Below are positions 15,639 to 23,630 of a DNA stretch of 64,000 nt, piece after piece (position 1 is the stretch's first letter; each line of letters begins with the position of its first letter). A program made the position numbers and the translations under genes. Under the pieces are notes generated by a model that saw only the letters and a list, made by a program, of their open reading frames with translations, did no database searches and was not told the origin of the DNA. This stretch comes from Microbacterium memoriense (GTDB lineage Bacteria > Actinomycetota > Actinomycetes > Actinomycetales > Microbacteriaceae), in NCBI RefSeq assembly GCF_025398275.1, contig NZ_JAODOR010000005.1:112344-176343 (forward strand), written 5' to 3'.

Positions 15639-18089
15639 GTGCCGCTCACCCCCGCCATCGAATCCGGCGACCGTTCTCACGGCGCCACCGCGATCGAGTC
15701 GGTCGCCCAGCTGTCGACCATTCTGGAAGACACGGATCCGACTCTTGACCCGGCGCTCGGCCGCCTGGCGCGGCAGGCCGCGGCCGAAGGAATCGTGCTC
15801 CTCCGCAACGACGATGCCGTCCTTCCATTGGATGGGCGCACGGTTGCGGTGTTCGGGCGCACGCAACTGGATTGGTTCGCCGTCGGCTACGGGTCGGGCG
15901 GCGACGTCAAGGTGCCCTATGTCTGGAACCTCGTGGCGGGGCTGCGGGATGCCGGCGTCACCGTCGACAGTGAGGTCGCTGATCTCTATGCGGCCTGGTG
16001 CGCCGAGAATCCGGCGGAGCTCACCGGTACCTGGGGCCAGTGGCCCCATCACTTCCCCGAGATGCCCCTCGACCCCGCGGTCGCCGCATCCGCCGCGACG
16101 CGTGCCGACACCGCCGTGGTCGTCATCGGTCGGGCTGCCGGGGAAGCGCGAGAGAGCATTCTGGAGCCGGGGAGCTATTACCTCGCCGAGGAAGAGCGGA
16201 CCCTGCTCGATGCCGTCACCGCCGCCTTCGCCCGCACGGTCGTGGTTCTCGACGTCGGCAACGTCATGGATCTCTCCTGGCTCGCGGACTACGGCGACCG
16301 GATCACGGGACTTCTCGCGGCCTGGCAGGGCGGGATGGAAGGCGCTCGCGCCGTCGCCGCCGTCCTCTCGGGCGAAACCCCCGCCAGCGGCAAGCTCACC
16401 GACACGATCGCCCGCAGCTATGCCGATTACCCGAGTGCCGCCAACTTCGGCGACCCCGACGCGAACACGTACGTCGAGGACATCTTCGTCGGTTACCGCT
16501 ACTTCGAAACCTTCGCCCCGGAGCGGGTGCTCTTCCCATTCGGCTTTGGCCTCGGGTACACGACGTTCGCGCTGACGACGCAGGCGCACGAGGTCGACGG
16601 CATCCTGCGCTTGACCATCGATGTGCGCAACGCCGGAACCCGAGCGGGAGCGGAGACCGTGCAGGTCTACGTCGCCGCGCCGGGCGTCATGCTGAGCCAG
16701 CCTTCTCGACGACTTGCGGCCTATCGCAAGACCGCCGTGCTGCAGCCCGGCGAGTCCGAGCGGGTGCAGGTGTCGATCGCGATGGATGACCTCGCGTCGT
16801 ACGACGATGCGGGCGCGACGGGCCACCGCAGTGCGTGGGTGCTCGAGGCGGGTGACTACGCGTTCTTCGTCGGGACGGATGTCCGCAGCGCGACCGCCGA
16901 AACGACCGTGACGATCCCGGACGTGCGCGTCGTCCGTCAGGTCACCGAGGCCGCGGCCCCGGTACTCCCCTTCGAGCGGATGACGCTCACTCGGGACACC
17001 GACGGCACGGCGCGCGTTGCCACGGCACCCGTGCCGACGGCGACGGTCGACTTGCGCGAACGGATCCTCCAGCAGCTGCCGGCGGCTCTTCCCGTTCCGG
17101 CCGCACCGCTGACGCTCGACGCGGTTGCGGCGGGCGAGGCCACGCTCGACGAGTTCGTCGCGCAGCTGACGGCCGCAGAGCTCGCTGACATCGCGCGCGG
17201 TGACATCACGATGCACTCGCCGCTCGGCGCGGCCGGCAACGCCGGTGTCCTCGGCGGGGTCTCGGAGTCCCTGCGCGCGAAGGGCGTGCGGCCCGTCACG
17301 ACGACCGATGGTCCGAGCGGCATCCGCCTGTCGGCCTATGCGTCACTGTTGCCGTCGGGGACGGCGCTCGCATCGACGTGGAACCCGGTGCTCGTGCGCG
17401 AACTGACGGCTCTGCACGCGCAGGAGATGATCCGCAAGGGCTCCGATGTGCTCCTGAGCCCCGGCATGAACATCCACCGTGACCCGCTGTGCGGCCGCAA
17501 CTTCGAGTACTTCTCCGAGGACCCGCTCGTCACCGGATGGACGGCCGCCGCTGTCGTCCAGGGCATCCAGTCTCAGGGCGTCGCCGCCTGCCCCAAGCAC
17601 TTCGCGGCCAACAACCAGGAGACCAACCGCACGCGCAACGATTCGCGCGTCTCCGAGCGAGCCCTCCGTGAGATCTACCTCCGCGGCTTCGAGATCTGCG
17701 TGCGCGAAGCCCAGCCGCTCGCGATCATGATGTCGTACAACCAGATCAACGGGGTGTGGGCGCACTATCACCACGACCTGGTCACGACGATCCTCCGTGG
17801 CGAGTGGGGCTACACCGGATGCGTCATGACCGACTGGTGGATGGAGGAGGCGGTCGATCCGCTCTTCCCCGCGCTCGAGAACAGCGCCTATCGCGTGCGT
17901 GCGCAGGTCGACGTGCTCATGCCGGGTGGGGTGAAGACGGATGCCGGTCCGCAGTCGTACGCGGACGATTCGATCGCGCAGTCCCTCGCTCGGCCCGATG
18001 GACTCACGCTCGGGGAGCTGCAGCGCGGCGCCCGCAACGTCCTCGGCCTGGTGCTCGCCCTTACCCCGGTGATCGACGCCCGCACCTGA
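15639..18089 (+). CDS. Glycoside hydrolase family 3 beta-glucosidase, swapped domain order
   Basis: An 816-residue GH3 enzyme whose domains are inverted relative to the common order. The usual C-terminal alpha/beta domain comes first (AAEGIVLLRNDDAVLPLDG, ~residues 46-66; FGFGLGYTTFAL near 310), followed by a fibronectin-III-like domain (EVDGILRLTIDVRNAGTRAG, ~325-440), and then the TIM-barrel domain (~530-816) with TTDGPSGIRL, NIHRDPLCGRNFEYFSEDP, CPKHFAANNQE and the nucleophile aspartate in GCVMTDWWMEEA. Swapped GH3 enzymes are known in other bacteria. No signal peptide is present, so it should hydrolyse imported oligosaccharides. The GTG at 15639 follows GAAGGAAG. The CebR-type operator upstream points to cello-oligosaccharides as inducer. 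Confidence 0.9.
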   Translation: MPLTPAIESGDRSHGATAIESVAQLSTILEDTDPTLDPALGRLARQAAAEGIVLLRNDDAVLPLDGRTVAVFGRTQLDWFAVGYGSGGDVKVPYVWNLVAGLRDAGVTVDSEVADLYAAWCAENPAELTGTWGQWPHHFPEMPLDPAVAASAATRADTAVVVIGRAAGEARESILEPGSYYLAEEERTLLDAVTAAFARTVVVLDVGNVMDLSWLADYGDRITGLLAAWQGGMEGARAVAAVLSGETPASGKLTDTIARSYADYPSAANFGDPDANTYVEDIFVGYRYFETFAPERVLFPFGFGLGYTTFALTTQAHEVDGILRLTIDVRNAGTRAGAETVQVYVAAPGVMLSQPSRRLAAYRKTAVLQPGESERVQVSIAMDDLASYDDAGATGHRSAWVLEAGDYAFFVGTDVRSATAETTVTIPDVRVVRQVTEAAAPVLPFERMTLTRDTDGTARVATAPVPTATVDLRERILQQLPAALPVPAAPLTLDAVAAGEATLDEFVAQLTAAELADIARGDITMHSPLGAAGNAGVLGGVSESLRAKGVRPVTTTDGPSGIRLSAYASLLPSGTALASTWNPVLVRELTALHAQEMIRKGSDVLLSPGMNIHRDPLCGRNFEYFSEDPLVTGWTAAAVVQGIQSQGVAACPKHFAANNQETNRTRNDSRVSERALREIYLRGFEICVREAQPLAIMMSYNQINGVWAHYHHDLVTTILRGEWGYTGCVMTDWWMEEAVDPLFPALENSAYRVRAQVDVLMPGGVKTDAGPQSYADDSIAQSLARPDGLTLGELQRGARNVLGLVLALTPVIDART

Positions 18090-18144
18090 CGCGCCCGCGC
18101 GGCACCCGGGGGATCGGCTGCGGGTCGGGTCTGGGTGCTGTCGC

Positions 18145-18221
18145 CAGAATCGGACAATGTCGCCGGATTCGGATGCCTGCCTGACTCCGCGCCCGATTCT
18201 GCGGCATCCATCCGAATCCGG
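18145..18221. repeat. Two interleaved inverted repeats after the GH3 gene
   Basis: CAGAATCGG (18145-18153) pairs with CCGATTCTG (18193-18201), and CCGGATTCGGATG (18163-18175) pairs with CATCCGAATCCGG (18209-18221). The order is 1-2-1'-2', so the stems cannot both form without a pseudoknot. The arms themselves resemble one another. The rest of the 216-bp gap (18090-18305) holds no coding sequence. Confidence 0.7.
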
Positions 18222-18293
18222 TGCGTGCGGGACGGGTGTGCGCGGGGCACGCGCACAGGGCCGGCCCGGCGTCGGCGGGTGGAGGCAGGGCTT

Positions 18294-18299
18294 TAGCCT
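18294..18299 (+). promoter_or_regulatory. -10 box TAGCCT of the ComB-like gene
   Basis: TAGCCT lies 6 nt before the ATG at 18306; GGAGGG fills the spacer and would be cut off by a start at the leaderless position. Confidence 0.45.
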
Positions 18300-18305
18300 G
18301 GAGGG

Positions 18306-18932
18306 ATGGCTTCCCCGTTCGACCAGTCGCGCTATCAGGTCCGCTTCGAGTGGGGCACGGAGGGTCTCGCCCGCCTCGCCCCGGCGGATGTCGTCGTGGT
18401 CGTGGATGTGCTTCGCTTCTCCTCCACGGTCGTCGGCCGTGTCGCGGCAGGCGAGTCCGTCGCTCTCGATGAAGCCGCCCACGCGGTGTCGGTGAACGGC
18501 GCCGTCGTCGCCGCGCATGCCGCAGACGCGCTCATCCTGCTCGGATGCGTTCGCAATGCCGGCGCCGTCGCCCGTGCCGTGCTGGCGCATCAGCACGACC
18601 GCGGCGCGCGCACATCGATCGCGGTGATCGCCGCCGGTGAGCGCGAGGGACGGGACGGCCCCGTGCGCTTCGCCGTCGAGGATCAGCTCGGGGCGGGCGC
18701 GATCGTCGACGCGCTGGGAGTGCTCGGCATCGACCACACCTCGCCCGAAGCAGCCGCGACCGGCGAGGCGTTCCGCGGGCTCCGCCCGGCGCTGCGCCAC
18801 CTGCTCGCGGCGAGCGGGTCCGGCCAGGAGCTCATCGACCTCGATCGGCGCGACGAGGTGCTCGCGGCATCCGTGCTCGATGACCTCGACGCCGTCCCGG
18901 TCCTGCGGGACGGCGTGTTCGTCGCCTACTGA
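18306..18932 (+). CDS. 2-phosphosulfolactate phosphatase (ComB) family protein
   Basis: A 208-residue protein of the ComB family, named for the Mg-dependent phosphatase of methanogen coenzyme M synthesis. Family motifs are VVVVVDVLRFSSTVV near residue 30, GCVRNAGAVARA near 80, IAAGEREGRDGPVRFAVEDQ around 110-130 and the GAGAIVDAL that follows. In actinobacteria the real substrate is unknown, since coenzyme M is not made, so the name describes the fold and not the reaction. It is convergent with the SprT-like gene, 4 nt apart. Confidence 0.8.
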   Translation: MASPFDQSRYQVRFEWGTEGLARLAPADVVVVVDVLRFSSTVVGRVAAGESVALDEAAHAVSVNGAVVAAHAADALILLGCVRNAGAVARAVLAHQHDRGARTSIAVIAAGEREGRDGPVRFAVEDQLGAGAIVDALGVLGIDHTSPEAAATGEAFRGLRPALRHLLAASGSGQELIDLDRRDEVLAASVLDDLDAVPVLRDGVFVAY

Positions 18933-18936
18933 ACGC

Positions 18937-19425
18937 TCAGCGCGGGGTCATCGCCGCGAGGCGGGTGGCCGGGGAGATCTCCCGCCGGGTCCACGCGAAC
19001 AAGAACCGTTCATCGAACGACCGCGAACACCGTGCGCACGATGTCGGTCGTGTCGCCTTCCGGTGTCGGTAGGCCGTGTGGCCGGCCGGGCACACGCCGA
19101 CCCAGGGCGCGAGCTCGATCGCGGTCTCGCCGCGATGAGTGGTTCCCCCGGTGTAGCCGAGCGACCGCGCGACGCGTTTCCACGCTGCCCCGTGACCCGC
19201 GCGTGCGCCGGCGAGGGCATGGGCGACCTCGTGCAGGAGCGTTTGCCGGTTGGTCTCGTCGTCGTATCGCGCGGAGAGGTACCGCGAGACGGTGATCCGC
19301 TTCCGGGTGTAGTCGCAGGCGCCGGCACGGCGCTTCGCATTGTCGAACGCGAATGACCACGACGCGTCGAGGTGCGCCGCGATGAGTGTTTCCGCCTCGC
19401 GGCGGACGGCCGGCAGATCAGACAT
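18937..19425 (-). CDS. SprT-like zinc metallopeptidase-fold protein
   Basis: A 162-residue protein with the SprT domain: RKRITVSRYLSARYDDE, the zincin motif LLHEVAHALAGARAGHGAAWK (HExxH plus the third His), then a C-terminal zinc ribbon (VCPAGH...CARC). SprT/Spartan-type proteins are DNA-protein-crosslink proteases in eukaryotes; the bacterial members are poorly characterised. The ATG at 19425 is the first good start. A tiny upstream reading frame overlaps it (see 19418-19444). Confidence 0.85.
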   Translation of the reverse strand: MSDLPAVRREAETLIAAHLDASWSFAFDNAKRRAGACDYTRKRITVSRYLSARYDDETNRQTLLHEVAHALAGARAGHGAAWKRVARSLGYTGGTTHRGETAIELAPWVGVCPAGHTAYRHRKATRPTSCARCSRSFDERFLFAWTRREISPATRLAAMTPR

Positions 19426-19444
19426 GATGCAGGGATTCGGTCAT
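19418..19444 (-). other. Possible 8-codon leaderless upstream ORF
   Basis: A -10-like TAGTCT (19452-19457 on the minus strand) lies 7 nt before an ATG that opens MTESLHHV and a stop. The stop overlaps the SprT start region: the SprT ATG at 19425-19423 lies inside the last codons. If the mRNA is leaderless, ribosomes would reach the SprT start by re-initiation. This is inference from spacing only. Confidence 0.3.
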
Positions 19445-19474
19445 GCCGCACAGACTAGAACGAATGTACGACAC

Positions 19475-20002
19475 TCAGCTGGCGACGAAGGTCGCCGCGC
19501 GTCGATGCTCTGTCGCTTCGATCGCCATCAGGGTCGACGCGAGCTGGTCGTCGGGAGCTCCGGCCTCTTGCCGCAGGAACAGTTCCTTCTTGAAGTCGGC
19601 GCGTGCATCGGTGTAGTCGCCGACGTCGTAGCTCACCTTGCCGCGATGCTGATAAGCGAAGGCCGCGAGCGCCGACCATCCCTGCCCCTCGGCTTCTTCG
19701 GCGCACGTGGTGAGTTCCTGCGTGGCGGCGGCGTAGGCGCCCCGCTGCTGCTGTACGGATGCGTGCAGAATGCGGGCGCGCAACAGGTCCTTCCGCGTGC
19801 CGCCCATGCGTGCGACGCGGACGGACTGCTCCGAGATCACGAGTGCCTCATCCAGGCGACCCAGCACCTTGAGGAGCCAGACCCGCTCCAGCAGGGCGGC
19901 GAGACTGCGCTGGTCGCCCAGTTCGCTCAGCCGCTCGGCGCACTGGCGGGCATCGACGAGCTCGCGCAGAGTCTCCGGATCGTATCCCTTGATGTAGCTC
20001 AC
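19475..20002 (-). CDS. TPR-like helical repeat protein, function unknown
   Basis: A 175-residue protein made of helix pairs with TPR-like spacing: LLERVWLLKVLGRLDEALVI, LLRARILHASVQQQRGAYAA and YQHRGKVSYDVGDYTDARAD. It has no signal peptide or membrane segment. It starts at a GTG (20002) preceded by a strong GGAAGGAG. Such repeats usually mediate protein contacts; no partner is evident from neighbours. Confidence 0.7.
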   Translation of the reverse strand: MSYIKGYDPETLRELVDARQCAERLSELGDQRSLAALLERVWLLKVLGRLDEALVISEQSVRVARMGGTRKDLLRARILHASVQQQRGAYAAATQELTTCAEEAEGQGWSALAAFAYQHRGKVSYDVGDYTDARADFKKELFLRQEAGAPDDQLASTLMAIEATEHRRAATFVAS

Positions 20003-20080
20003 TGCTGCTCCTTCCGACGCGTCCGTACAGTCTCACCCGGCCCGGGCGGGATCTCCTGAGGGCACGCCGCGTGGGCCGAC

Positions 20081-20944
20081 TCAGCGTTCGAAAACGGATG
20101 CCGCAGGTTTCGGCGATGCCGTGGCATCGGCATCCGTCGCCGGAACCGATCCGCGCACGAACTCGTCGAGCTCCGTACCCTGGGCGACCTTTGCCGGGTG
20201 GGGGCCGGCCGCCATCAGGCGCGGCAGCCACTCGGTGGGCAGGGGTGCGGCCGACGCGGCGATGACGAGGTTGCCGAACCGGCGACCCTTGAGCGTCTGC
20301 ACTTCGGCGAGCACGATCACTTCGGCCAGCACGGCGCGCACCGTCGCGACCTGGCGACGCGCGAACGCGAGTCCGGCGCCGTCGGCGACGTTGACGAGCA
20401 GCACGCCGTCGGCGGCCAGCAGCGCCGCGACGGTGCGGTAATACTCGATCGTCGTGAGGTGTGCCGGGGTCTGCGCGCCGGCGAACACGTCCGAGATCAC
20501 CAGGTCGGCCGCACCCTGCAAGCCCGCCGGAAGGCGGCCGGCGACATCGCGGGCATCGCCGATGCGCACGCGGATCTGCGCTCCGCGCGGGAGCGGCAAC
20601 TGCTCGCGGACGAGGTCGACGAGGGGCTGTTCCAACTCGATCACCTGTTGACGTGACCCCGGCCGCGTCTGTTCGACATAACGGGGGAGGGTCAGCGCGC
20701 CCCCACCGAGGTGGATGGCCGTGATCGGCTGGCCCGGCATCCGAAGGCGATCGATGACCGCGCCCATCCGCGCGATGTACTCGAAATGCAGGTGCGTGGG
20801 ATCGTCGAGATCGACGTGCGACTGCGGCGTGCCGTCGACATCGAGCTCGAAACCGCCCGCGAATCGGCTGGGGACCACCCGCGCGATCGTCCCGTCGGAC
20901 AGGCGCACGGAGGCGCCGGATTCTTCGACGTGCGCTCTGGCCAT
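20081..20944 (-). CDS. Spermidine-synthase-like Rossmann methyltransferase-fold protein
   Basis: A 287-residue protein related to spermidine synthases: a beta N-terminal domain (SHVDLDDPTHLHFEYIARMG), the nucleotide loop AIHLGGGALTLPRYVEQTRPG, the acidic ELEQPLVDLVRE after strand 2, GDARDVAGRLPAG and the active-site region DLVISDVFAGAQTPAHL. The catalytic Asp of true spermidine synthases in DxxD/DPVG is changed (ISDVFAG), as in the many actinobacterial stand-alone homologues whose reaction is unknown. It is divergent from pxpA with a mirror-image promoter. Confidence 0.8.
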   Translation of the reverse strand: MARAHVEESGASVRLSDGTIARVVPSRFAGGFELDVDGTPQSHVDLDDPTHLHFEYIARMGAVIDRLRMPGQPITAIHLGGGALTLPRYVEQTRPGSRQQVIELEQPLVDLVREQLPLPRGAQIRVRIGDARDVAGRLPAGLQGAADLVISDVFAGAQTPAHLTTIEYYRTVAALLAADGVLLVNVADGAGLAFARRQVATVRAVLAEVIVLAEVQTLKGRRFGNLVIAASAAPLPTEWLPRLMAAGPHPAKVAQGTELDEFVRGSVPATDADATASPKPAASVFER

Positions 20945-20947
20945 GTC

Positions 20948-20993
20948 CCCACGCTACCGGCGGCCTCCCTGCGCGGCCCGCCGGTAGCGTGGG
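20948..20993. promoter_or_regulatory. Mirror-image divergent leaderless promoters
   Basis: A 16-bp perfect inverted repeat (20948-20963 with 20978-20993) carries one TAGCGT -10 box per strand (minus: 20951-20956; plus: 20985-20990). Each box is exactly 6 nt from the ATG of its gene, the spermidine-synthase-like gene on minus and pxpA on plus. Both transcripts should be leaderless and controlled alike. Confidence 0.65.
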
Positions 20994-20996
20994 CCC

Positions 20997-21752
20997 ATGG
21001 CAACGATCGACCTCAACGCAGACCTCGGCGAAACCGTCGATGGGGTGCCGACGGCCGATGACCCGGCGATGTTCGCGGTGATCTCGAGCGCGTCGATCGC
21101 GTGCGGGGGGCACGCCGGCGATGCCGGGTCGATGCGGGATGCCGTGGCCCTCGCGGCGCGGCACCGTGTGACTGTCGGCGCCCATCCCGCCTATCCCGAT
21201 CGTGCCGGTTTCGGCCGCACTCGAGTGCGGATGCCGGCGGACGAGCTCCGCGCGGAGATCTCCGCCCAGCTGCGAGCACTCCGTGATGCCGGGGCGGACA
21301 TCCGCTACGTCAAACCGCACGGGGCGCTTTACCACTCGATTCGGAGCGATTGCGCGGAAGCGCGGGCTGTCGCCGCCGCCACGGCGGACCTGTCGGCGGA
21401 GCTCGGTCGGGCCGTTCCCCTTCTCGGGATGCACGGAGCGATCGCGCGCGCGGCGGCGGATGCCGGGTTGCCGTTCCACGGTGAGGCCTTCCTCGACCGC
21501 GGTTACCTTCCGGACGGCTCCCTCGTGCCGAGGGGTCACGTCGGGGCGCTGCTGGATGACCCCGCCGAGGTTGCCGCCCGAGCGGTCGGCCTCGTGACCG
21601 AGCGGACCGTGGTGTCCGTGGCGGGAGAGCCCGTGACCGTCGACGCCGTCTCGCTGTGCCTCCACGGCGACTCGCCGGGCGCCGTCGCGATGGCCCGCGC
21701 TGTCCGCGCCGCGCTCGATGCCGCCGGGGTGACGGTGCGGGCGCCGTGGTGA
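20997..21752 (+). CDS. pxpA: 5-oxoprolinase subunit A (LamB/YcsF family)
   Basis: A 251-residue member of the LamB/YcsF family, the catalytic part of the bacterial ATP-dependent 5-oxoprolinase PxpABC, which opens pyroglutamate to glutamate. Family signatures are IDLNADLGE at the N-terminus, SIACGGHAGDAGSMRDAV, VGAHPAYPDRAGFGR, YVKPHGALYH, EAFLDRGYLPDGSLVPR and LCLHGDSPGAV. It is followed after 4 nt by the fused PxpB-PxpC gene, giving the full enzyme in one operon. Confidence 0.93.
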   Translation: MATIDLNADLGETVDGVPTADDPAMFAVISSASIACGGHAGDAGSMRDAVALAARHRVTVGAHPAYPDRAGFGRTRVRMPADELRAEISAQLRALRDAGADIRYVKPHGALYHSIRSDCAEARAVAAATADLSAELGRAVPLLGMHGAIARAAADAGLPFHGEAFLDRGYLPDGSLVPRGHVGALLDDPAEVAARAVGLVTERTVVSVAGEPVTVDAVSLCLHGDSPGAVAMARAVRAALDAAGVTVRAPW

Positions 21753-21756
21753 ACCG

Positions 21757-23394
21757 GTGACAGGAGATTTTGCGCGCGAGCGCGGAGAAGAGGCCCTTTC
21801 GCCACCCGGGGAAGGAAATCTCCTGTTGCCGGAACATCGACATCCACCCGAACGCCCGCGCGTCCTGCCTTTCGGTGAGGCCGCGGTGCTGGCCGAGGTC
21901 GACTCCCTCGCGGACGTGCTCGCCTTGCACGCACGGCTCGCCGGGTCGCGCCTCGAAGGGGTCGTCGATCTCGTGCCGGCCGCACGTACCGTGCTCGTGG
22001 TCGTCGACCCGGCGGTGCTGCCGCTGACGGTGGTGCGGGCGTGGATCGCCGGGACCTCCGGTGCGCCCGAGGTTCCTCTCGACCCGAAGATCTTGCTGCT
22101 GCCGATCGTCTACGACGGTGAAGATCTCGCCGCCGTCGCCGAAGACCTTGAGCTGAGTGTCGACGAGCTGATCCGGCGTCATTCCGCGGCCGAGTGGACC
22201 GTCGCCTTCACCGGATTCGCCCCGGGATTCGGCTATCTCGTCAGCGCGGAGTGGCCGTTCCGAGTTTCGCGACGCTCGAGCCCGCGTACGCGGCTTCCGG
22301 CCGGCGCGGTGGGCCTCGCCGGCGAGTTCACCGGGGCGTATCCGCGGGCGACTCCCGGTGGCTGGCAGCTGATCGGGACGACGAGCGCCTCGCTGTTCGA
22401 TCCGGATGCCGCCCCACCCGCCCTCCTCGCCCCGGGCTCCCGCGTGCGGTTCGTGCCGGTCGCTGCCACGTCCCCGGCCGCGGCGCTCCCGCGTGATGTG
22501 TCGGAAGCAGGCTCGATCGACCCTGACCGGGTCGTCGCGGCCGATGTGGTGGCATCGGGCCTGCTTTCGACACGCCAAGACGAGGGTCGCCCTGGTCACC
22601 TGGCGGAGGGTATCTCGGCGTCGGGGGCCGCCGACCGCGGCGCCCTGCGGACGGCGAACCGGCTTGTCGGCAATGACGAATCGGCCGCTGGGATCGAGAT
22701 CACGATGGGCGGCCTGCGGTTGCGCGCGCGCCGAGATCTGTGGGTCGCCGTCACCGGCGCATGGGGCCCGATCCGCATCGCCGGCCGCGAGGTGGGGCCC
22801 TACGACGCACAGCCCTGGCCCGCGGGTACGGAACTTGAGATCGATTGGTTCACTCATGGCGCGCGCGGCTACCTCGCGATCCGCGGCGGCCTCGGTGGCC
22901 CGCTCGTGGCAGGGTCTCGAGCGACGGATCTGCTCGCCGGGCTCGGGTCCGCGCCGCTGGCCGAGGGCGATGAGCTGACGCTCGCCGATGCCGGGAGCGC
23001 CGGCATCCCACCTCTGGCCGTGCACCCGTGGGGCCCGCCGGACGACACCCTGGTCGCGGTGGACCTGGCCCCCGGCCCGCGGGCGGACTGGTTCACTCCA
23101 GCGGCGCACGCCGCGCTCTTCGACGCGACCTGGACGGTCTCCCACGCCGCGGATCGCATCGGCATCCGCCTCGACGGCCCGGTTCTGGATCGCATTCGCA
23201 CGGGCGAACTGCCGAGCGAGGGGATGCTGCCCGGCGCCGTCCAGGTTCCCCCCGACGGTCGTCCGGTGATCCTGGGGCCGGATGCCCCGGTGACCGGTGG
23301 CTATCCCGTGATCGCGGTCGTGACCGACCGGACACGGGATCTTCTGGCCCAGGCGCGCCCGGGATCCCGCATCCTGTTCCGCCACGCCCGCTGA
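21757..23394 (+). CDS. Fused 5-oxoprolinase subunits B and C (PxpB-PxpC)
   Basis: A protein of up to 545 residues joining the two partner subunits of PxpA. Residues ~35-245 match PxpB/KipI ([45 protein letters not shown]). Residues ~270-545 match PxpC/KipA ([62 protein letters not shown]). The longest frame begins at GTG 21757, but its first ~30 residues are unlike the family and lie in an inverted repeat. A TTG at 21826, preceded by GGAAGG, is a good alternative start (522 residues). Fused B-C proteins are common in actinobacteria. Confidence 0.9.
   Translation: MTGDFARERGEEALSPPGEGNLLLPEHRHPPERPRVLPFGEAAVLAEVDSLADVLALHARLAGSRLEGVVDLVPAARTVLVVVDPAVLPLTVVRAWIAGTSGAPEVPLDPKILLLPIVYDGEDLAAVAEDLELSVDELIRRHSAAEWTVAFTGFAPGFGYLVSAEWPFRVSRRSSPRTRLPAGAVGLAGEFTGAYPRATPGGWQLIGTTSASLFDPDAAPPALLAPGSRVRFVPVAATSPAAALPRDVSEAGSIDPDRVVAADVVASGLLSTRQDEGRPGHLAEGISASGAADRGALRTANRLVGNDESAAGIEITMGGLRLRARRDLWVAVTGAWGPIRIAGREVGPYDAQPWPAGTELEIDWFTHGARGYLAIRGGLGGPLVAGSRATDLLAGLGSAPLAEGDELTLADAGSAGIPPLAVHPWGPPDDTLVAVDLAPGPRADWFTPAAHAALFDATWTVSHAADRIGIRLDGPVLDRIRTGELPSEGMLPGAVQVPPDGRPVILGPDAPVTGGYPVIAVVTDRTRDLLAQARPGSRILFRHAR
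21760..21826 (+). other. Hairpin element over the start of pxpBC
   Basis: ACAGGAGATTT (21760-21770) is the exact complement of AAATCTCCTGT (21816-21826), enclosing 45 nt with smaller G/C-rich pairings. The element covers the first codons of the longest pxpBC reading frame, and an AAGGAA Shine-Dalgarno-like stretch overlaps its right arm. It could be a translation-controlling RNA structure or a small inserted repeat. Confidence 0.55.
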
Positions 23395-23444
23395 CATCGG
23401 CGCGCGTTTATACCGCAGCATCCGAAACGCGTCAAGGATCCCGC

Positions 23445-23473
23445 TTGCCATGGCGAGTCGTGAGGCATATAGT
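23445..23473 (+). promoter_or_regulatory. rpoB promoter
   Basis: TTGCCA (23445-23450), a 17-bp spacer and TATAGT (23468-23473) form a good housekeeping-type promoter. Transcription would start near 23480, leaving a leader of about 150 nt with a GCTCCC/GGGAGC pairing before the rpoB start. Confidence 0.7.
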
Positions 23474-23630
23474 TGGTAGTTGCGCTCCCTTCCCCCATGC
23501 CCTCATATGGTGGTCGGCTTGTGCCTGCAGCCCCCGCTCCGGCGGCGCGTGCGACAGGCAGTGGGAATCGGGAGCACTCCACCTGACGACAAGGAACCGG
23601 CCCCTGCCCGGGCTCATGGAGGTAATCCCC

